Assembly (NCBI RefSeq): GCF_023159225.1
Contig: NW_025959325.1
Span: 1-64,000, forward strand
From: Perognathus longimembris pacificus
Taxonomy: Eukaryota > Chordata > Mammalia > Rodentia > Heteromyidae
Length of the DNA stretch: 64,000 nucleotides
Direction: 5' to 3'
The position numbers were made by a program, and so were the translations under genes. Below, in pieces: positions 7,946 through 20,975 of this stretch (position 1 is the stretch's first letter; each line of letters starts with the position of its first letter). The notes under the pieces are model-generated. The model worked only from the letters and a program-made list of their open reading frames with translations. It ran no database searches and was not told where the DNA came from.

Positions 7946-8195
7946 GGGATAGTTGAATAATGAAGAAAGGTATTACCCAAATCTTTCAATCTATGTCAAT
8001 GTTAAATTGATTTTTAAATTAAAAACAAAATTATGTCTTGAGTACTGTTAGCATTGGCTAAGATCCATGCACTTACATAAATGCTGTTTGTGCAGGCTAT
8101 CAAACATTATTAACAGCCACAGAGGAAGAGTCCCTGAAGAACTCACAGAACTGGGATACTACTGCTAGCTCTTAATATATCTTCTTTTCCTACAG
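7946..8195. other. AT-rich intron-like sequence
   Basis: Low-complexity-poor, AT-rich sequence between the solo LTR and the COL25A1-like exon. Nothing else is recognised. Confidence 0.4.
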
Positions 8196-8265
8196 GAATC
8201 CTACGAACACATGGCTAAACTGAGAATCACAAGAGAAACACCTTCTGAGTGCAACTGTCCAGCAG
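8196..8265 (+). pseudogene. COL25A1: COL25A1-like exon (SYEHMAKLRI...SECNCPA)
   Basis: A strong acceptor (CTTCTTTTCCTACAG) and donor (GTAAGA) bracket 70 bp that is open and reads ESYEHMAKLRITRE then TPSECNCPAG. Human COL25A1 has KSYEHMAKIRIAREAPSECNCPAG immediately before its first Gly-X-Y block. The exon itself is intact. The small EKVERLLAQ-type exon expected between this and the first exon was not found, and no downstream Gly-X-Y exon was seen in the AT-rich DNA to 27 kb. With the stops in the first exon this is best called part of a pseudogene or partial duplicate. Confidence 0.82.
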
Positions 8266-9336
8266 GTAAGAAATGAAACTTAACTAGGTTCCATCTAGAG
8301 GAGAGCATTTGCAAACAAAAGATCATATGCCTGTCAGGTCTACCTGTAACAGTAACAGAGAAAGAATGCAGACCCAACTTGCTTTAAGAAAATCAACATG
8401 TCTCCCTTTGACAGATGGTGAGTAAAGCCACAAATATTATTTTAAGCAGCATACCAGTGTCTGTGAGGGGAAAAAAAAGAGCTAATCACCATGAAAAATA
8501 TTGGCAAGGGGATATACAAATTTCTTAGTATCCCGGATTGAAAAGTCATCTTCAATTTTATTAAATAACTTCAGTGTTCGTGGTGAACCTGGTCTGAATA
8601 GCTGTGAAGCCCTGGTGTCTAATGTTATATTAGTGCAGAGTTTTTTGTGGTTATTATATTCGCAAGTGATCTGACCTGTAGGTAAAAATGAAGACTAAAG
8701 GAAATTAGTTCTTTATTTTGTTCTCAGTACCTTGCCAGAAATATTCTTCCATGTTGTCCATTTTTCTGTGTAGTTATAAGAAACCATAGTGACAGTGTGT
8801 ATTAGAAGGATAGAGACGAAAGGGTAGTGAATGAGCACCCCCACCCCCCACCCCCGAATCATTAAATCTTCATTCAGAGACTTCTGAGCCTTGGTTGTTG
8901 TCTGTAGACCTAACAATTTAAAAGCTCTTGGAATATGGCCAGGGGAAGGCATTTAGTGGATACAATATTATATAAGGCATCAAAACTCCCATGAATCTCA
9001 AGAAGTTCTTTAGATAAACATGGTGAATGTATTTATGAACATTCTAGTTTCTTTCATCCTTATGCATGGAAAATGAGTCTTTTTCTCTCATATGGAAGAG
9101 CTCATTTCAATGTAGTCATGTGCTTCATAATGACACTTCAACCCAAGACAGGTCACAAATATAACAGTGGACCCCTAAGATTGTGTAACCTAGTGATGTC
9201 ATAGCCAGCTTAGTTTGTGTGAGTGAGCTGTGTGATGTTTGCTCAGCAGTGGGATGGCAACAGCACAGCCCTTAGAACACGCCCCAGTTATGATTAAGCT
9301 GCAGGTGACTGTGAAAAACTTTGCGGCTGCTGTTCA
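8266..9336. other. AT-rich non-coding sequence with possible old DNA-transposon scrap
   Basis: No exon is recognised. Around 9,115-9,310 the sequence (CATAATGACACTTCA, GTTTGTGTGAGTGAGC) vaguely recalls ancient mammalian Tigger/MER-type DNA transposons, but it is too decayed to be sure. Confidence 0.35.
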
Positions 9337-9561
9337 CTGCTGGCTCACGCCTGTAATCCTGGCTACTCAGTAGGTGGAGATCTGAGAATTGCAGTTCAAA
9401 GCCAGCCTAGTCAGCAAAGTCTATGAGACTCTTATCTCCAACAAACTAAGAAAAAGCTGGAAAAGGCACTGTGGCTCAAGTGGTAGAACGCTAGCCTTGA
9501 GCACAGAGAGGCTCAGGGATAGCACCCAAGACCCTGAGTCCAAGCCCCGGGACTGGGGATA
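9337..9561 (+). mobile_element. SINE, dimeric, geomyoid type
   Basis: The left part is CTGGCTCACGCCTGTAATCC (B1/7SL-like wording). The right part is GCTGTGGCTCAAGTGGTAGA (ID/tRNA-Ala-like), then CCTGAGTCCAAGCCCC. This composite recurs throughout the window in both orientations. Confidence 0.8.
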
Positions 9562-10207
9562 AAAAGGACTACTGCCTGTAATTTCTTATAGTTTGCGGTT
9601 GGTTTTTGTCTCATGATAACTAGTTCAGGCACAGTTTAGACTTTTCAATTTTCAGGTTATACAGCATAAAAGCTTTTAGTATTTGTATTTGACCATCTTT
9701 GAGATATATTATTTTTTCAGTGAAGGCTTTTGATGAGAAGACAAAGCGTGGATGTTTGACATTGTGTGTTTCATCCTGAGTAGTTGAGAAAGACCTCAGA
9801 AGTAAGATATTCAAGGGAAGAACTTTTCCAGGACAGGAATGAAATCACAGCTGCCCCTGCCCCATAGAGATGATGTTAATTTCCCCGACAGTGGGTAGGG
9901 TAGGTATAGGACTTCACAAATCACACCTGGCAGGAAAGAGCATCTTTTGAATATACAAAAAAATCCAGTACACGGGCTGTGTGTATGTGGGGAGCTTAAA
10001 TTTAATTTGGAAGATTCATAACAAACTTGGTAAAATGTTGAAAAGTGACCACACCGAGTTCTATTTCCAGAGGAGATACTATTGTTTTTATGATGCTTCA
10101 TGTAGGCCAGTGATTGAACTCTTGTCATCTGGGAGAAAGCTATTATCCTTAAGAGTTTGCTGTATATTCCCTGGGATGATTATTACAGACTTTGTTTTTC
10201 CATCTTG

Positions 10208-10389
10208 CTTTTTTTGGGGTCAGTCCTGGGCCTTGGACTCAGGGCCTGAGCACTGTCCCTGGCTTCTTCCCGCTCAATGCTAGAACTCTGCCACCTGAGC
10301 CACAGCGCCCCTTCTGGCCGTTTTCCATATATGTGGTGCTGGGGAATCGAACAGAGAGCTTCTTGCCACTAGGCCATATTCCCAGCCCT
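10208..10389 (-). mobile_element. SINE, IDL-Geo-like, antisense
   Basis: Reverse complement begins GGCTGGGAATATGGCCTAGT (tRNA-like head) and runs through GATTCCCCAGCACCACATAT and CCCTGAGTCCAAGGCCCAGG. This structure matches the geomyoid IDL-Geo dimer as I remember it. Confidence 0.8.
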
Positions 10390-10399
10390 GTTTTTCCAT

Positions 10400-13150
10400 C
10401 TTAATGTGATAAATGAATAATAAACAGCAATTCTCTTGGGTTGTTGTTTATTGGTTGCTCTATCACCTGCTTTCCTTCTTGCCACCACTAGAACTCTGCA
10501 TTACATCAGTTTTTACCTGGCTCCTTGGGAGGGAACTCTGAAGGGGCACATTCAAACACACAGAACCAGATGGGGTTTTTGGTGAGTTACAGAAATAAAC
10601 TCAGTTCTGCTTGTCCAATAACAAGACATCACCCAAACGCAGGCTTTGTGTTAAAAGATTCTGGAGAAAACCAGCTGATGCAGGATTATCTTAGGGAATG
10701 AGCTGGCTGGCCAAAAGGGCTTAGAAAGAAGATATGGCACTTCCCACCTGATATGGCTGGAACCTCTGTTCGCCATGTGTGACTAAGACTTGTCACCCAG
10801 ACATCTGTTTGTAGGACAGAGTGAGACAAGTGTGACCTCAACTCAGTTCCTGTGGACACATGCCCATCCATTGAAGTTGACACTCTTGATGACAGGCTGA
10901 GTCTCAGAGCCAAGGGTCGGTAGCAAAGAAGCAAATTTGTGTTGTTTGTACTCACTGATGGCTTCTGCTAGAACTCAGGTCTTACTGGGGTTTTCCCAGG
11001 TAGCCTCTGTGGGAAGGCTTTGAGGACGATTTATTGAATGGCTTCTCACAGTAGGAGAGGCTCTTTGTGATTTACTTTCTATAACTAGGAGAGTTTTAAG
11101 TGCTAGCAATCTTAGGATTTGTCCCCTGGGCAGAGGGACTCCAGAGCTAGAAGCCTAATAAGGAATCCAGAATGAGCTGGATATGTCTAGACTGCAATCT
11201 TAGATCTGATACTAAATAATGGTGTGACTGTGATCAAATGAATGCACTTCATTTTTTCACCAGGAAAAAAAAAAGAGTAGAAATTCCTTCTCCATTGTAC
11301 GATTTATGTAAATTGTTTGGCATATTAGTGTTTAGAGCTTAAATAATACTTCTGTTTTTTTTGTGTTGGTTTTTTTTTTGTAAGTTTCTCAGAAAGACTA
11401 GGCAAATTCTCTTACCACTAAAGCTGCACCCACAGTTCATTAGTCTTTTTCTTACATTCCTTCCTCTGCTCCACAGAGGAACAAGTGGGAAATGTTGCAA
11501 AAGTTGCTCAGAACCTAAAGCTAATGTACATGGCGGTTAGTTAAACATCTGTAGGTCATTTATAAAGATAATCTTGCCTGTCAGTATCTCTTGGTGTTGT
11601 AGCAGTGGAGTTTGGGGTTTTCATGATACCTAGTTTTGTCTCCAAAGTGTTCACCAAAATGACAGGGGAAACAGACCATTTAGACCGAAGCATACCGGGT
11701 AGAAAGACTTGCATTTATTGGGCATGGACTTAGTAAAGAGTGTCTTTACAGCTTCAATATGAGATGTTTACCAAAATGAGTGTCTTCTCCATCTGACTCG
11801 TAGACCTATTCAAATCAGATTTATTTATACAGTGATATTTATAACATAAAATTGGACAGTCATTATTATATCATCTTTGTCCTCAGTAGAAAGGCATATT
11901 TACCTTTTTTGTAAGATCAAGAGACGCTCTAGAAAACCAAAAGAAAATTTTCTTTTAAGAACCCCAAATAATTCATCAACGCTATGTTTAGCAGACTTGC
12001 GTTAGCAATGGCAGAGACAAGGAAATAACAGCTGCTATTTGTGGCTTGATCCCTGGCATACCTGACTGTCTCTAAGAGAGTAACTTGGCTCATCACTATG
12101 GCTACAGAATTCTACTTCAGGTTGTGTTCTTTGGATCTTCCATGAAGTATGCATAAAGCAGGCATATTTACAGAAAGGTTTCTCTGTCCAGCCAATGAAG
12201 AACGATGGGAATGGATACACCATTCAAGTGATAAGAACTCATTCATCAGTACCATTGGCCTCCTCAGCCTATTAGGTGTTGAAAAGATATGTCCCAGCCA
12301 TCCCAGAGGACCATGCAGAGATCATCACAGACAGGAGAAGAAGGTTCAAAAGGAGGTTTATTAGTGGGGCCATAGTTCCCATGGGAGAGGGAGCTACATG
12401 GTGTCTGAACCTTATCCAGGTGGCAGCGTCTCTCTCTGGGGGTAAAGGGGAAGTAGATAGGTAGTGAGTAGGAGTGGCTCATTAGGTATGGGTGGAACTG
12501 GGGGCTAGTGGGAGGAGCTGAGGACCTGAGGCTAAGGAAATGCAAACAGGTATAAGAACCTCTGTGGTGTCATCCATGAAGAATAGGAAATGAAGAAAGC
12601 CACCTTGGCTTTTTCATTCACATGTTACACAATCTTGTGCAAATCATTTCCACATATGGCTTTTTACAAACTGGTCATATCATTGTACGTAAGAGCTGGG
12701 CAATAACGACTTAGCATCTTAGTCAATTCTCTACCTAGCATAAATTCTAAACAGTACCAGATTTTGGGATTTTTTTTTGGGGGGGGGCAAATGAGGCAGA
12801 CTTGCCCTGCATCCTCATGGAGTTTCTAGTTCCATGAAGATGACACCAAATGTTAATTTGAAAAGGACTTTCCATGTGGGATAAGCAAAATCAAGAGGAG
12901 TACATTTTGGAGCTTATAACCTAAATCTATGAAATGTTTACAATATGGGAAGTTGTTTAAATGGTTTGGTGGTAGAGAAAGAAAACTATACTTATGTTTC
13001 AGAAATTCATAATAGAAGAAAATATGGCTCCTGAGAAAATCTGTAGGAATGGATACAAAGTTTGTTGGTTGCCTTTTGAATTTCTAAGAATTGATGGATA
13101 GGTAGATAAAGGTACACTGGTAGCTGATCTGCTGATATTCCAAATGAAAG
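10400..13150. other. AT-rich non-coding sequence
   Basis: No recognisable exon or element. A segment near 12,255-12,560 is slightly more GC-rich and may be an old LTR remnant, but no termini are visible. Confidence 0.4.
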
Positions 13151-13157
13151 AAACATG

Positions 13158-13245
13158 ATATTTTTTTTCTTGGTCATGGGGCTTGAACTCTGGGCCTGGG
13201 CTCTGTCCCTGTGCTCTTCAGCTCTACTCCCTGAGCCACTTTCTA
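13158..13245 (-). mobile_element. SINE fragment, antisense
   Basis: GGGGCTTGAACTCTGGGCCTGGG and CCCTGAGCCACTT correspond to the ID-like half of the local SINE family, truncated. Confidence 0.65.
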
Positions 13246-13385
13246 AACATGATTTTTAATATAGAATGGACAGCCTGTTCTATATGATGGTAGTCTACTC
13301 TATTCTATGAATAGTGAGAATAAAGTTGAGAACTTCTTGTGTGGAGTGTTTAACAGCTACAGGTAAAAAGTGAGACTAGAAGCCA

Positions 13386-13605
13386 TCTGGTGGTGGCTCA
13401 GTTATAATTCTAGCTTCTTAGGAGATTGCAATCTGAAGGTTGGGATTCAAAGCCAGCCTAGGCAGGAACTTCCATGAGTCTCTCACCTTCAATAGCCACC
13501 AAAAAGCCAAAGTAGAGCTGTGGCTCAAGTGATAGAAAGCCAGCCTTGAGCGAAAAAGTTAAGGGGCAATGCCCAGGCCCTGAGGTCAAGCCCTAGTATG
13601 AGCAT
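13386..13605 (+). mobile_element. SINE, dimeric, geomyoid type
   Basis: Same composite as 9,337-9,561: TTCAAAGCCAGCCTAGGCAG, AGAGCTGTGGCTCAAGTGAT and GCCCAGGCCCTGAGGTCAAG. Confidence 0.8.
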
Positions 13606-13619
13606 ACACAGAAAGTAGA

Positions 13620-16010
13620 TACTTCTTAAGGTATCCTCTATACTTATGAAATGACTATTTACAAAGTGGGAGTAAATGCCAACAAGCGCAAGTACCCCTC
13701 ATTCCCAAGTGGGAGCAGTACAGATCCTGGTGATGGATTGAGGACGCCCCAGTATGGTGATGGACGTAAATGTTCATGCTTGCTTTGAGATAGAGCACTC
13801 TTCCCCCTGGTGTCAGAGCCTTTGTGTTCCTTTGCTAATCCAGTTGACTTGAGCATATAAAACTCCATGTCTTGCTGTATACATTTTCAATGATACAGAG
13901 AACAGAAACAGTTTTACCTTAAGAAACTTGAATAAGCAACTTGAGATGGTGAATGTTATGGAAATGAAAATGGCAGATATTCTCCACTTCCTGTGACACA
14001 GAACAGGGCACAGTGATGAGGGTGCCCCCACGAATATCCCCAGTAAGTCTTTCTCAGGCCTACTGAATCCAAAAGGCTGGACATGACATGCTCAGTGACT
14101 TTTCTGCTGAGAGTGGACAAGGACAAGTTGCCTTTTGAAGGGGTGTTCTTGTTTCTTCTCTTTTGTCTGCCTTGTTTACAAATGAAGAAGCTAATTCTTC
14201 CAATTCTTGCTCTGTGATGCTTGGCTTGGAACTTGAGGCCTTTTCCTTGCTTCATTTAAGCCACTCCTCCAGTTCCTTTTTTTTTTTTTTTTGGCTTTTG
14301 AGTTATCTTTGGATAGTCTTTTGGGCTGGCCAGCCCTCCCCTTCCTCTATCTCTTCCACCTTTCTCCCTTTTCCTCTGCCCTTTTCACTCTTCTTCCCCT
14401 TTAACTCCTTCTCCCCTCCCTCCCCTGCTTTTCATTTGATCAGGTGGTCTCAAGACTGTGCTCCTCCCTACCTCTGTTCCCCAGTATCTGGGAAACAGAA
14501 GTGTGCCACGATGTCCGGCTTCCTTTCCCTTTCTCACTGTAGTAATTCCGTTGGTAATTATGTAAAAGGATACCAATACTACATGGAGTTTCAATTCACT
14601 GTAGCTTATTCGATGTGTAGGAGCAAGCATTCTTTCAAGGCCACAGTCTGCTCTGCTTCTGATTGCTTTGTAAGGCTGTAAAATCAACTCTGTGACATGA
14701 CCCAAATGGAAGCCATCCAAGACCTATCATGAAAAACTGTTTGGGTGCCCTCCTTACCACGTTAGAGACTCTCTGGGGTGGTTTGGTGGAAGTGGATAAT
14801 GTGAAAACTGTTTATGGATGACTGAGCTGCAGGCTGAAACCTGAAACCCAGGATATGACTGGCTACACCTAGAAGCATTGCTACCTAACCTGGCTTGCCA
14901 AGATGGGTGAAGTTTGGTGGGGTGGTTTAAAGTGCCATGGAATTTCACAATGCCCCCAATCCCTCCCCAATTTGTGTTAACAATGGTGATTCTTACGTGG
15001 AAATAGGAGGAACTGAGCTAAATAGGAGTTCACTGCTCCACCAGTTTCTTCCCAATTGAATTGCGAGCTATCCCTTGTCTTCTTTGGTGATGGACAAAAT
15101 CAGTAGAGAAAGCAAATAGTTTCTCCAACCCATCAGCTCTAAGATACCTGAAATGCAGTCAATGTTGCACTTGTGTATAATAGATACAGCCACAGCCATG
15201 AACTTTGGGCTAGTATTCCAACAGCTAGAATAAGTGGAATTAATACTGTCATTCAACTTACTGTGGAACTTCTTCCCCTCAAAATTTGGAATTTCTATGA
15301 GTACAGGATAATTTGGAATTGCGATGACACTTCTGACGTCATTGCCTCCAGAGATGTCACTGCCTCTTCAGTTGAAGGCCTTATTCTCTTCATGAATGGT
15401 AGTTGAAATGTATTCATTTCCCTTCATAATGTGTTCCTTACATTGATCACTAGATTCATGCAGTTTTTGTTATAAGGGCATACTTATAGGCTTTGACACC
15501 TAAAATGTAAAAAAAAAATTATAATTTCAATTTATAGGCGTTCTGTTCTTCGTTATGGACATGAAGCTTTAATTCTTGTATTTAAAATATATTCACACGT
15601 TATAAAATACACTGATCATATTTACTCTAATTGAGTTAATTGTATCAAGCTCTGGCTTGTACATTATGGTATAACTGGGAGTCAGAATATATGTCTAGAT
15701 AGTCTTCTTTGTTATCGGTTCCTCTCGCCTCTTCTCCCACTTTTCTCACCTCTTTTCCTCCTCTTCCTTCTCCCTTTTCTTCCCAAAGAGCTCAGTGTTC
15801 CTCACTGAACGTGAGGAACCTATTCCTTAATCTGTTCGCACTAGGAAGTTGGGGAAATGCACAATGTAACCCACTGTGATATCATACATCACAAACATCA
15901 ACATCTCTCACCCCATCCGTCTGCCTTAAAGTCTGAGATTTTTTTAAGCCTTTAAGTCATCCCAGTTTTTGACATGTTTCTGTGCATTTTTTCATTTTTC
16001 TTTGTGCTTT
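13620..16010. other. AT-rich non-coding sequence
   Basis: Contains pyrimidine-rich stretches (14,270-14,430 and 15,720-15,780) but no recognisable exon or element. Confidence 0.4.
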
Positions 16011-16016
16011 TATACT

Positions 16017-16240
16017 TTTTGTTGCCAGCACCAGGGCTTGTACTCAGGTCCTGAGTGCTATCCCTTAGCCTTTGCACTCAAGGATAGTGGTCTACCACTT
16101 GAACCACAGCTCTGTTTCCTGATTTTTTGGTGATTAATTGTAGATAAGAGACTTTCTGGTGCATGCTTTCTTTGAACCTTGATTCTCAGAAATCATTCTC
16201 TTGAGGATTACAGACATGAGCCACTGGCACCTTGGTCCTT
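16017..16240 (-). mobile_element. SINE, dimeric, antisense, old
   Basis: CAGGGCTTGTACTCAGGTCC, CCACTTGAACCACAGCTC and ATTACAGACATGAGCCACTGG mark an antisense, diverged copy of the local dimeric SINE. Confidence 0.7.
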
Positions 16241-16249
16241 TGAGCTTTT

Positions 16250-17175
16250 ATTCTTCACACATACGCACATAGAGTCTTGTCAACAAGTTGCTGCTGCCAT
16301 TAACTTTTTAATATAGTTATTGTTAACACTAGAGTTTTGTTGAGCAGTTAATGTTTAGCTGGCCAAATAGTATCTGCAACATAACTTTCCCCCAAATTAC
16401 AATGTCCCTTAGTATCTGAAGTGGGTTGGCTCTACAACCCATGTGGCTAATGAAGTTCTTTTGATATAAAACAGTATAATACTTGCATATAAACTACAAA
16501 CATCCTTCATATACTTTGTCTTCTCTACATTGCTTACAGTAAGTAATATAATTGAAATAATGTGTAGCTAGATTTTATACCATGTTATAGGGCATTATGA
16601 CAAGAAAACAGTGTGAATGTGTTTTAGTACAGATGCACTGCTTTTCCCTTAAAGATGTACAATCTGTAATTGGTTGAATTTGCATATGCAGAGTATTTAT
16701 TTGTGCATTATTTATAGAAACTATGGTGTAAGAAAGTTGGTCTTTGGTAAAATGATGATGGTTCTATGTTGAAACTGAAATGGACACCATGAGGAGACTG
16801 TGAGTTTTGTGTCTGCATTTAAATGACAGGCAAGATCTTGAGAAATTACTAATATTGTAGCCAATATTGACTGAGAAATCCAATGCATTTCACAGAGAGA
16901 GTGTAAATCTGGCCACATTGTAACGAGTACAACAGAAGGAAAATTGAAAGACTAACTTGTTCCCATTGAAATGAATGTCCACTGTCATCAGGTGTTTGAG
17001 CAGGGAGTTGTGGATAGCTCTTTGGCCAAGCAAAGCACATTTTATACGTGTCTGGTAGGACATGCAATAGAATGACACAGCAGCTCTACAAGCTATTGAG
17101 CTTTGGTGAGTGATTGTTTTCCCTTCCATATATCGTTTCAAACTATGGGCTTCAAGGAAGTCTGCAACATAAAAA
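16250..17175. other. AT-rich non-coding sequence
   Basis: Nothing recognised on either strand. Confidence 0.4.
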
Positions 17176-17179
17176 TGAC

Positions 17180-17392
17180 TTTTTGTTTTGACAGACCTGG
17201 GGCTTGAACTCAGGGCCTGGGCACTGAGCTTTTGCTCAAGGCTGGCACTCAGCTCTACTCTGAACTATCTGTTGGTTGGAGCTAAGTGTCTTGTGGACTT
17301 TTCCTGCCCAGGCTTGCTTTGAACTGTGATCCTCAGATCTCATTTCTGAGTAGCTAGCATTGTAGGCATAGGCCACCAGTACCTGACTTCCT
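17180..17392 (-). mobile_element. SINE, dimeric, antisense
   Basis: GGCTTGAACTCAGGGCCTGG, GCTCAAGGCTGGCACTCAGC and ATCCTCAGATCTCATTTCTGAG are antisense landmarks of the local SINE. Confidence 0.75.
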
Positions 17393-17394
17393 GA

Positions 17395-19090
17395 CTTTTT
17401 CTCCTCTGTCCTTTGTCCTCCTCCTCAGGCCCCCTTCCTTCCTTCCTCCTCCTTTTTTCATCTTTCTTCTTTTTTCCCCTTTTCTTCATTGCTTTGCTTT
17501 CTGAGAGAAGTCAATGATCAGCCAACCATGAAATGGGAAAGTGGACCAAATAAGGCTGGATAATTTATTTGAGCCAAACAGAGGTATTATAATCTATTAA
17601 AAATATTTAGCCAAACACACTGTATTCGTGACTTTATCTCATAACCCTGCAGATTGTCTGGTAGTTGCCCAGGACCTGAGGCAGGAAGGCGGACCCATGT
17701 GCCTGAACTTTCCAGTCATGTCTTTGCAACTGGTAGTTTTTAATAAAAGAAAAACTCTAACATTGTGAAATTACATCAGTGAAGAAACCTTAGCTTTTTA
17801 TGTTCTTGTATATGCTTTTCTTCTGTGCAATGTTATTCAATGCCCTAAATTTCAGCTACTTTTGAGATATTTTCTTGAATGTTGAGATTAGTCTGGAAAT
17901 CAGGCTAGGAATAAATGAAATGCTGGTGTGGTAATAAAATTTATGTTACCATTTTATGAATATGAAAATGTCTAATTGTTATAACACAAGGTATCTTTGG
18001 ATTAAGAAGTCTAGGACATTTTATTCTTTTACACCTTTTTTTTAAAGCAGGAAAACCTTTGCTTCTACCATCAGTCTTGAAGCAGAAATCCCAGAAAAAA
18101 GAATTTTATAATCAGTCACAAAGAATTCCTACACGCATCATGTATCCCTTCCTCATCATTTCCCATTTCTTAGGAGTCTCCACATTGTTTAATTGTAATC
18201 ATGTGCAACTAGCATTTTAAAGCTTCACACTGCTTTCACATTTATGGGATATGATGAGAAGATTAAGAATGGTTGAAACTCAAGAGTAAATACAGGAAAC
18301 TTAAGAGTAGATGTAGAAATGTGACTCCACCAGGCTTTCATGGAGCACACATTACCCCAGTGGGCTTCATGTTGTGGCCATCCATGTATAGAAGAACAAA
18401 CTAGAAGGTGCACTCTCCCAAACAACCCTCATTCTAGTCAGGCCCCTCTCCTGTACTCTGCTTTGCAATTCTGTAGCAGGAATCTAAACTCTGGTTTCCT
18501 TCCATTGCATTGGTGTTGTTTGACCTGACTTTCCCTCAGCTTGGAACTTACGCATATGGGACTCAGGTGGCAGGGCCCTGCCTTTCCAGGACCTGCACTT
18601 AGTATTCAATCTATTGTGGAGCAGAGGGATGTTCATGACCCATAGCAAAACACCTCCCACGTCCCATAAAGTGACATGTTGTTTCTATTAAGGGATCATT
18701 TTCTTAAGTGAAATCATGACCAGTCATGATGGCATGGAAGTATACAGAGGCCAAGTGACTATGTGTTACTTTAATTACCAAAGAAGTAACTATTATGATT
18801 CCATAATGGTTCAAAGAAGAATTTTAAGACTGAAACAGTGGTTTTATTGTTTCTTTAGTTCAGAAGTAATTGAAATGGAATATGTAAATAGAGTCAAAGT
18901 GGACTTTTCCAAGTGAGAAAGAGAAGCCAATTGCACTTCGAAAGAAACTATATGACTATAGGAATAAAGACATCGCCAATTAACAAATATTTATTTTCCT
19001 TTGCTATTCTCTGCTATTTATCCTGTTACATAGTAGTGGAATGAATTAGGAAGAGAGTGATGTAGAGTGCATGGTTTTCCATTGCAACAC
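17395..19090. other. AT-rich non-coding sequence
   Basis: Nothing recognised apart from pyrimidine-rich runs near 17,400-17,480. Confidence 0.4.
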
Positions 19091-19094
19091 AAAC

Positions 19095-19095
<1 letters not shown>

Positions 19096-19126
<31 letters not shown>

Positions 19127-19151
19127 CCTACCTACCTACCTACCTACCTAT
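19096..19151. repeat. (CTAT)n then (CTAC)n microsatellite
   Basis: Pure CTAT units switch to pure CTAC units, adjoining the 3' (A-rich on the other strand) end of an antisense SINE. Confidence 0.95.
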
Positions 19152-19385
19152 ATTTTTGCTGTTCCCGGGGTTTGAACTCAGGCTTGGACACAGTCCCTGA
19201 GCTTTTTTTGCTTAAGGCTAGCACTCTGTCACTTGAGCAATAGCTCTACTTCCAGCTTTTTGGTGGTTAATTGAAGAGAAGAGTCTCACAGAGTTTTCCT
19301 GTCCAGGCTGGGTTAGAACCTCGATCCTCAGATCTCAGCCTCCTGAATAGCTAGGATTACTGGCTACAGCCACTGGCTTCCAGCT
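19152..19385 (-). mobile_element. SINE, dimeric, antisense
   Basis: GGGGTTTGAACTCAGGCTTGG, CACTTGAGCAATAGCTCTAC and CAGATCTCAGCCTCCTGAAT mark the element. It begins at the microsatellite, which probably grew from its tail. Confidence 0.8.
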
Positions 19386-19647
19386 TACTTTCCCTATAGT
19401 CTTAAACTATATAGGAATCAACTCTTTGGTAAGCTTTTTTCCATTTTTATGTTTATATTACTAATGATTATTTTGTCTCTATTTCCCTGTCTTATGATTA
19501 TTTAATTATAAGACAATTGTTTATTTTTTATTTGATTAGTTATTTAAAGGACGGGTCTTTGGGGCTTTATATCATAGGATCCAAAGGTAGCACTAATGTC
19601 TGTGAACCTTAAAATTATACTACCACTTTTTTGATGACCAAAGCTCA

Positions 19648-19875
19648 TTAGAAACTGGAGCCTGTGGCTCAGGCCTGTAATCCCAGATCCTCATGAGTTT
19701 GGAGGATTGTGCTTTGAAACCCGCCCTGGGCAGGGAAGTCCATGACATCCATCCTCCATGAACCACCAAAGTACCCGAAATTGTGCTATTTCTCATGGGG
19801 TAGCAGGCCAGTATGGAGTGACAAAGCTAAGGGACATAGCCCAGTCTCTGAGTTCAATTTTCAGTGCTGGCTCAA
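19648..19875 (+). mobile_element. SINE, dimeric, plus orientation
   Basis: GTGGCTCAGGCCTGTAATCC, CCCTGGGCAGGGAAGTCCATG and AGCCCAGTCTCTGAGTTCAA mark the element. It ends in an A-rich stretch. Confidence 0.75.
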
Positions 19876-19879
19876 AAAC

Positions 19880-20975
19880 CAAAACCCCACCAAAACACAA
19901 CTGACCTGAAAGACTCTAGTCCCTGTGCGTAGGAACTAATAATTTGTCCTACTACTGTGAAGGGAAGAGCTTCTGAGTTCTTACAAAAACTATCTTTAAG
20001 TATTTGTGCAAAGGAGTTGCCATTTGACAAAGCAGTATTATGAATATGGCCCATCTTAACCCACCTCACCCCCTTTCAACATTCTTGCCCCTCCTTCCTC
20101 TGCCCAGCCCTTCCGTTTTCTTACTTTGTAGTATGTACAATGAATTCTTGACTACAATTCCCCCTTCCCCTTCATTTGTCTCCCGCTCTCCCCTTGCCCC
20201 CACTTGATGAGCTGCTGTTTTTCACCCTTATGCTTTGGGAAGTAATGATAAGCACCACCCCCCCGCCGCCAGTACTTCCTCAGAACTTTCTAGATTCCTA
20301 AGAGTGGTCATTGTAAATGTCTAACACAAGAATAAATAGGATAGCAAGATATGAGAGGGTTAAAGACATGCTTAATCATAATCTTTGTGATTCGAGTAAA
20401 GAAATGTTGTTGAATAAAGACACTGCACATTCCTGTTGGATATTTCTCACAGAGGTGAACACAGTGCTGTCCCAACTCTTTTACTATATTTAAGTTTTTG
20501 GCTCATCACTGGTATTTGTTTCATAATCTAACAAAAGATCACGTGTCTCTTGCTAGCAAAAGCTGCAGAGGAGGGAATGCTTATTCTATGAGTAGAGAGA
20601 GAAGGAAGGCTGGAGAGATGTTTGTGCTTGTGGAGAAGCTTATTTTTTTTTTTTTAATAAACGCAGGCCATTTTTGCCACTCCCGAATTTTGCGCTACTC
20701 TTTTCGCTGTCCTAGCTTTGACTTAGTTTGTTTTATGTTCTCGTTTGGTTAGTTCCTTGAACATCCCATCTAATTTACATCTTATTCATTTTTGTGTTGC
20801 AGCTTCTGACAACTGTCTTGAGTCCACACTTCTCTAGATTTTTATACCTAGCAGCCATTTGGCTTCTACTTTTCCTGATCTCTCTCTTCCTCTCTCACTA
20901 CCTGTGCCTAATGTTGAGGTTATAGTATCCAAAATAGCTCAGGCCTCAGCCACCTTGGTGTGTTCATGCTATCTG
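19880..20975. other. AT-rich non-coding sequence
   Basis: Nothing recognised on either strand. The end of this stretch (from 20,976) is the donor of the copied segment at 55,063. Confidence 0.4.

Noticed and set aside
11478..11540. Possible exon after CTTCCTCTGCTCCACAG
   Set aside because: The acceptor is good but the following frame is short, has no donor at a sensible place and matches no Gly-X-Y or other recognisable protein.
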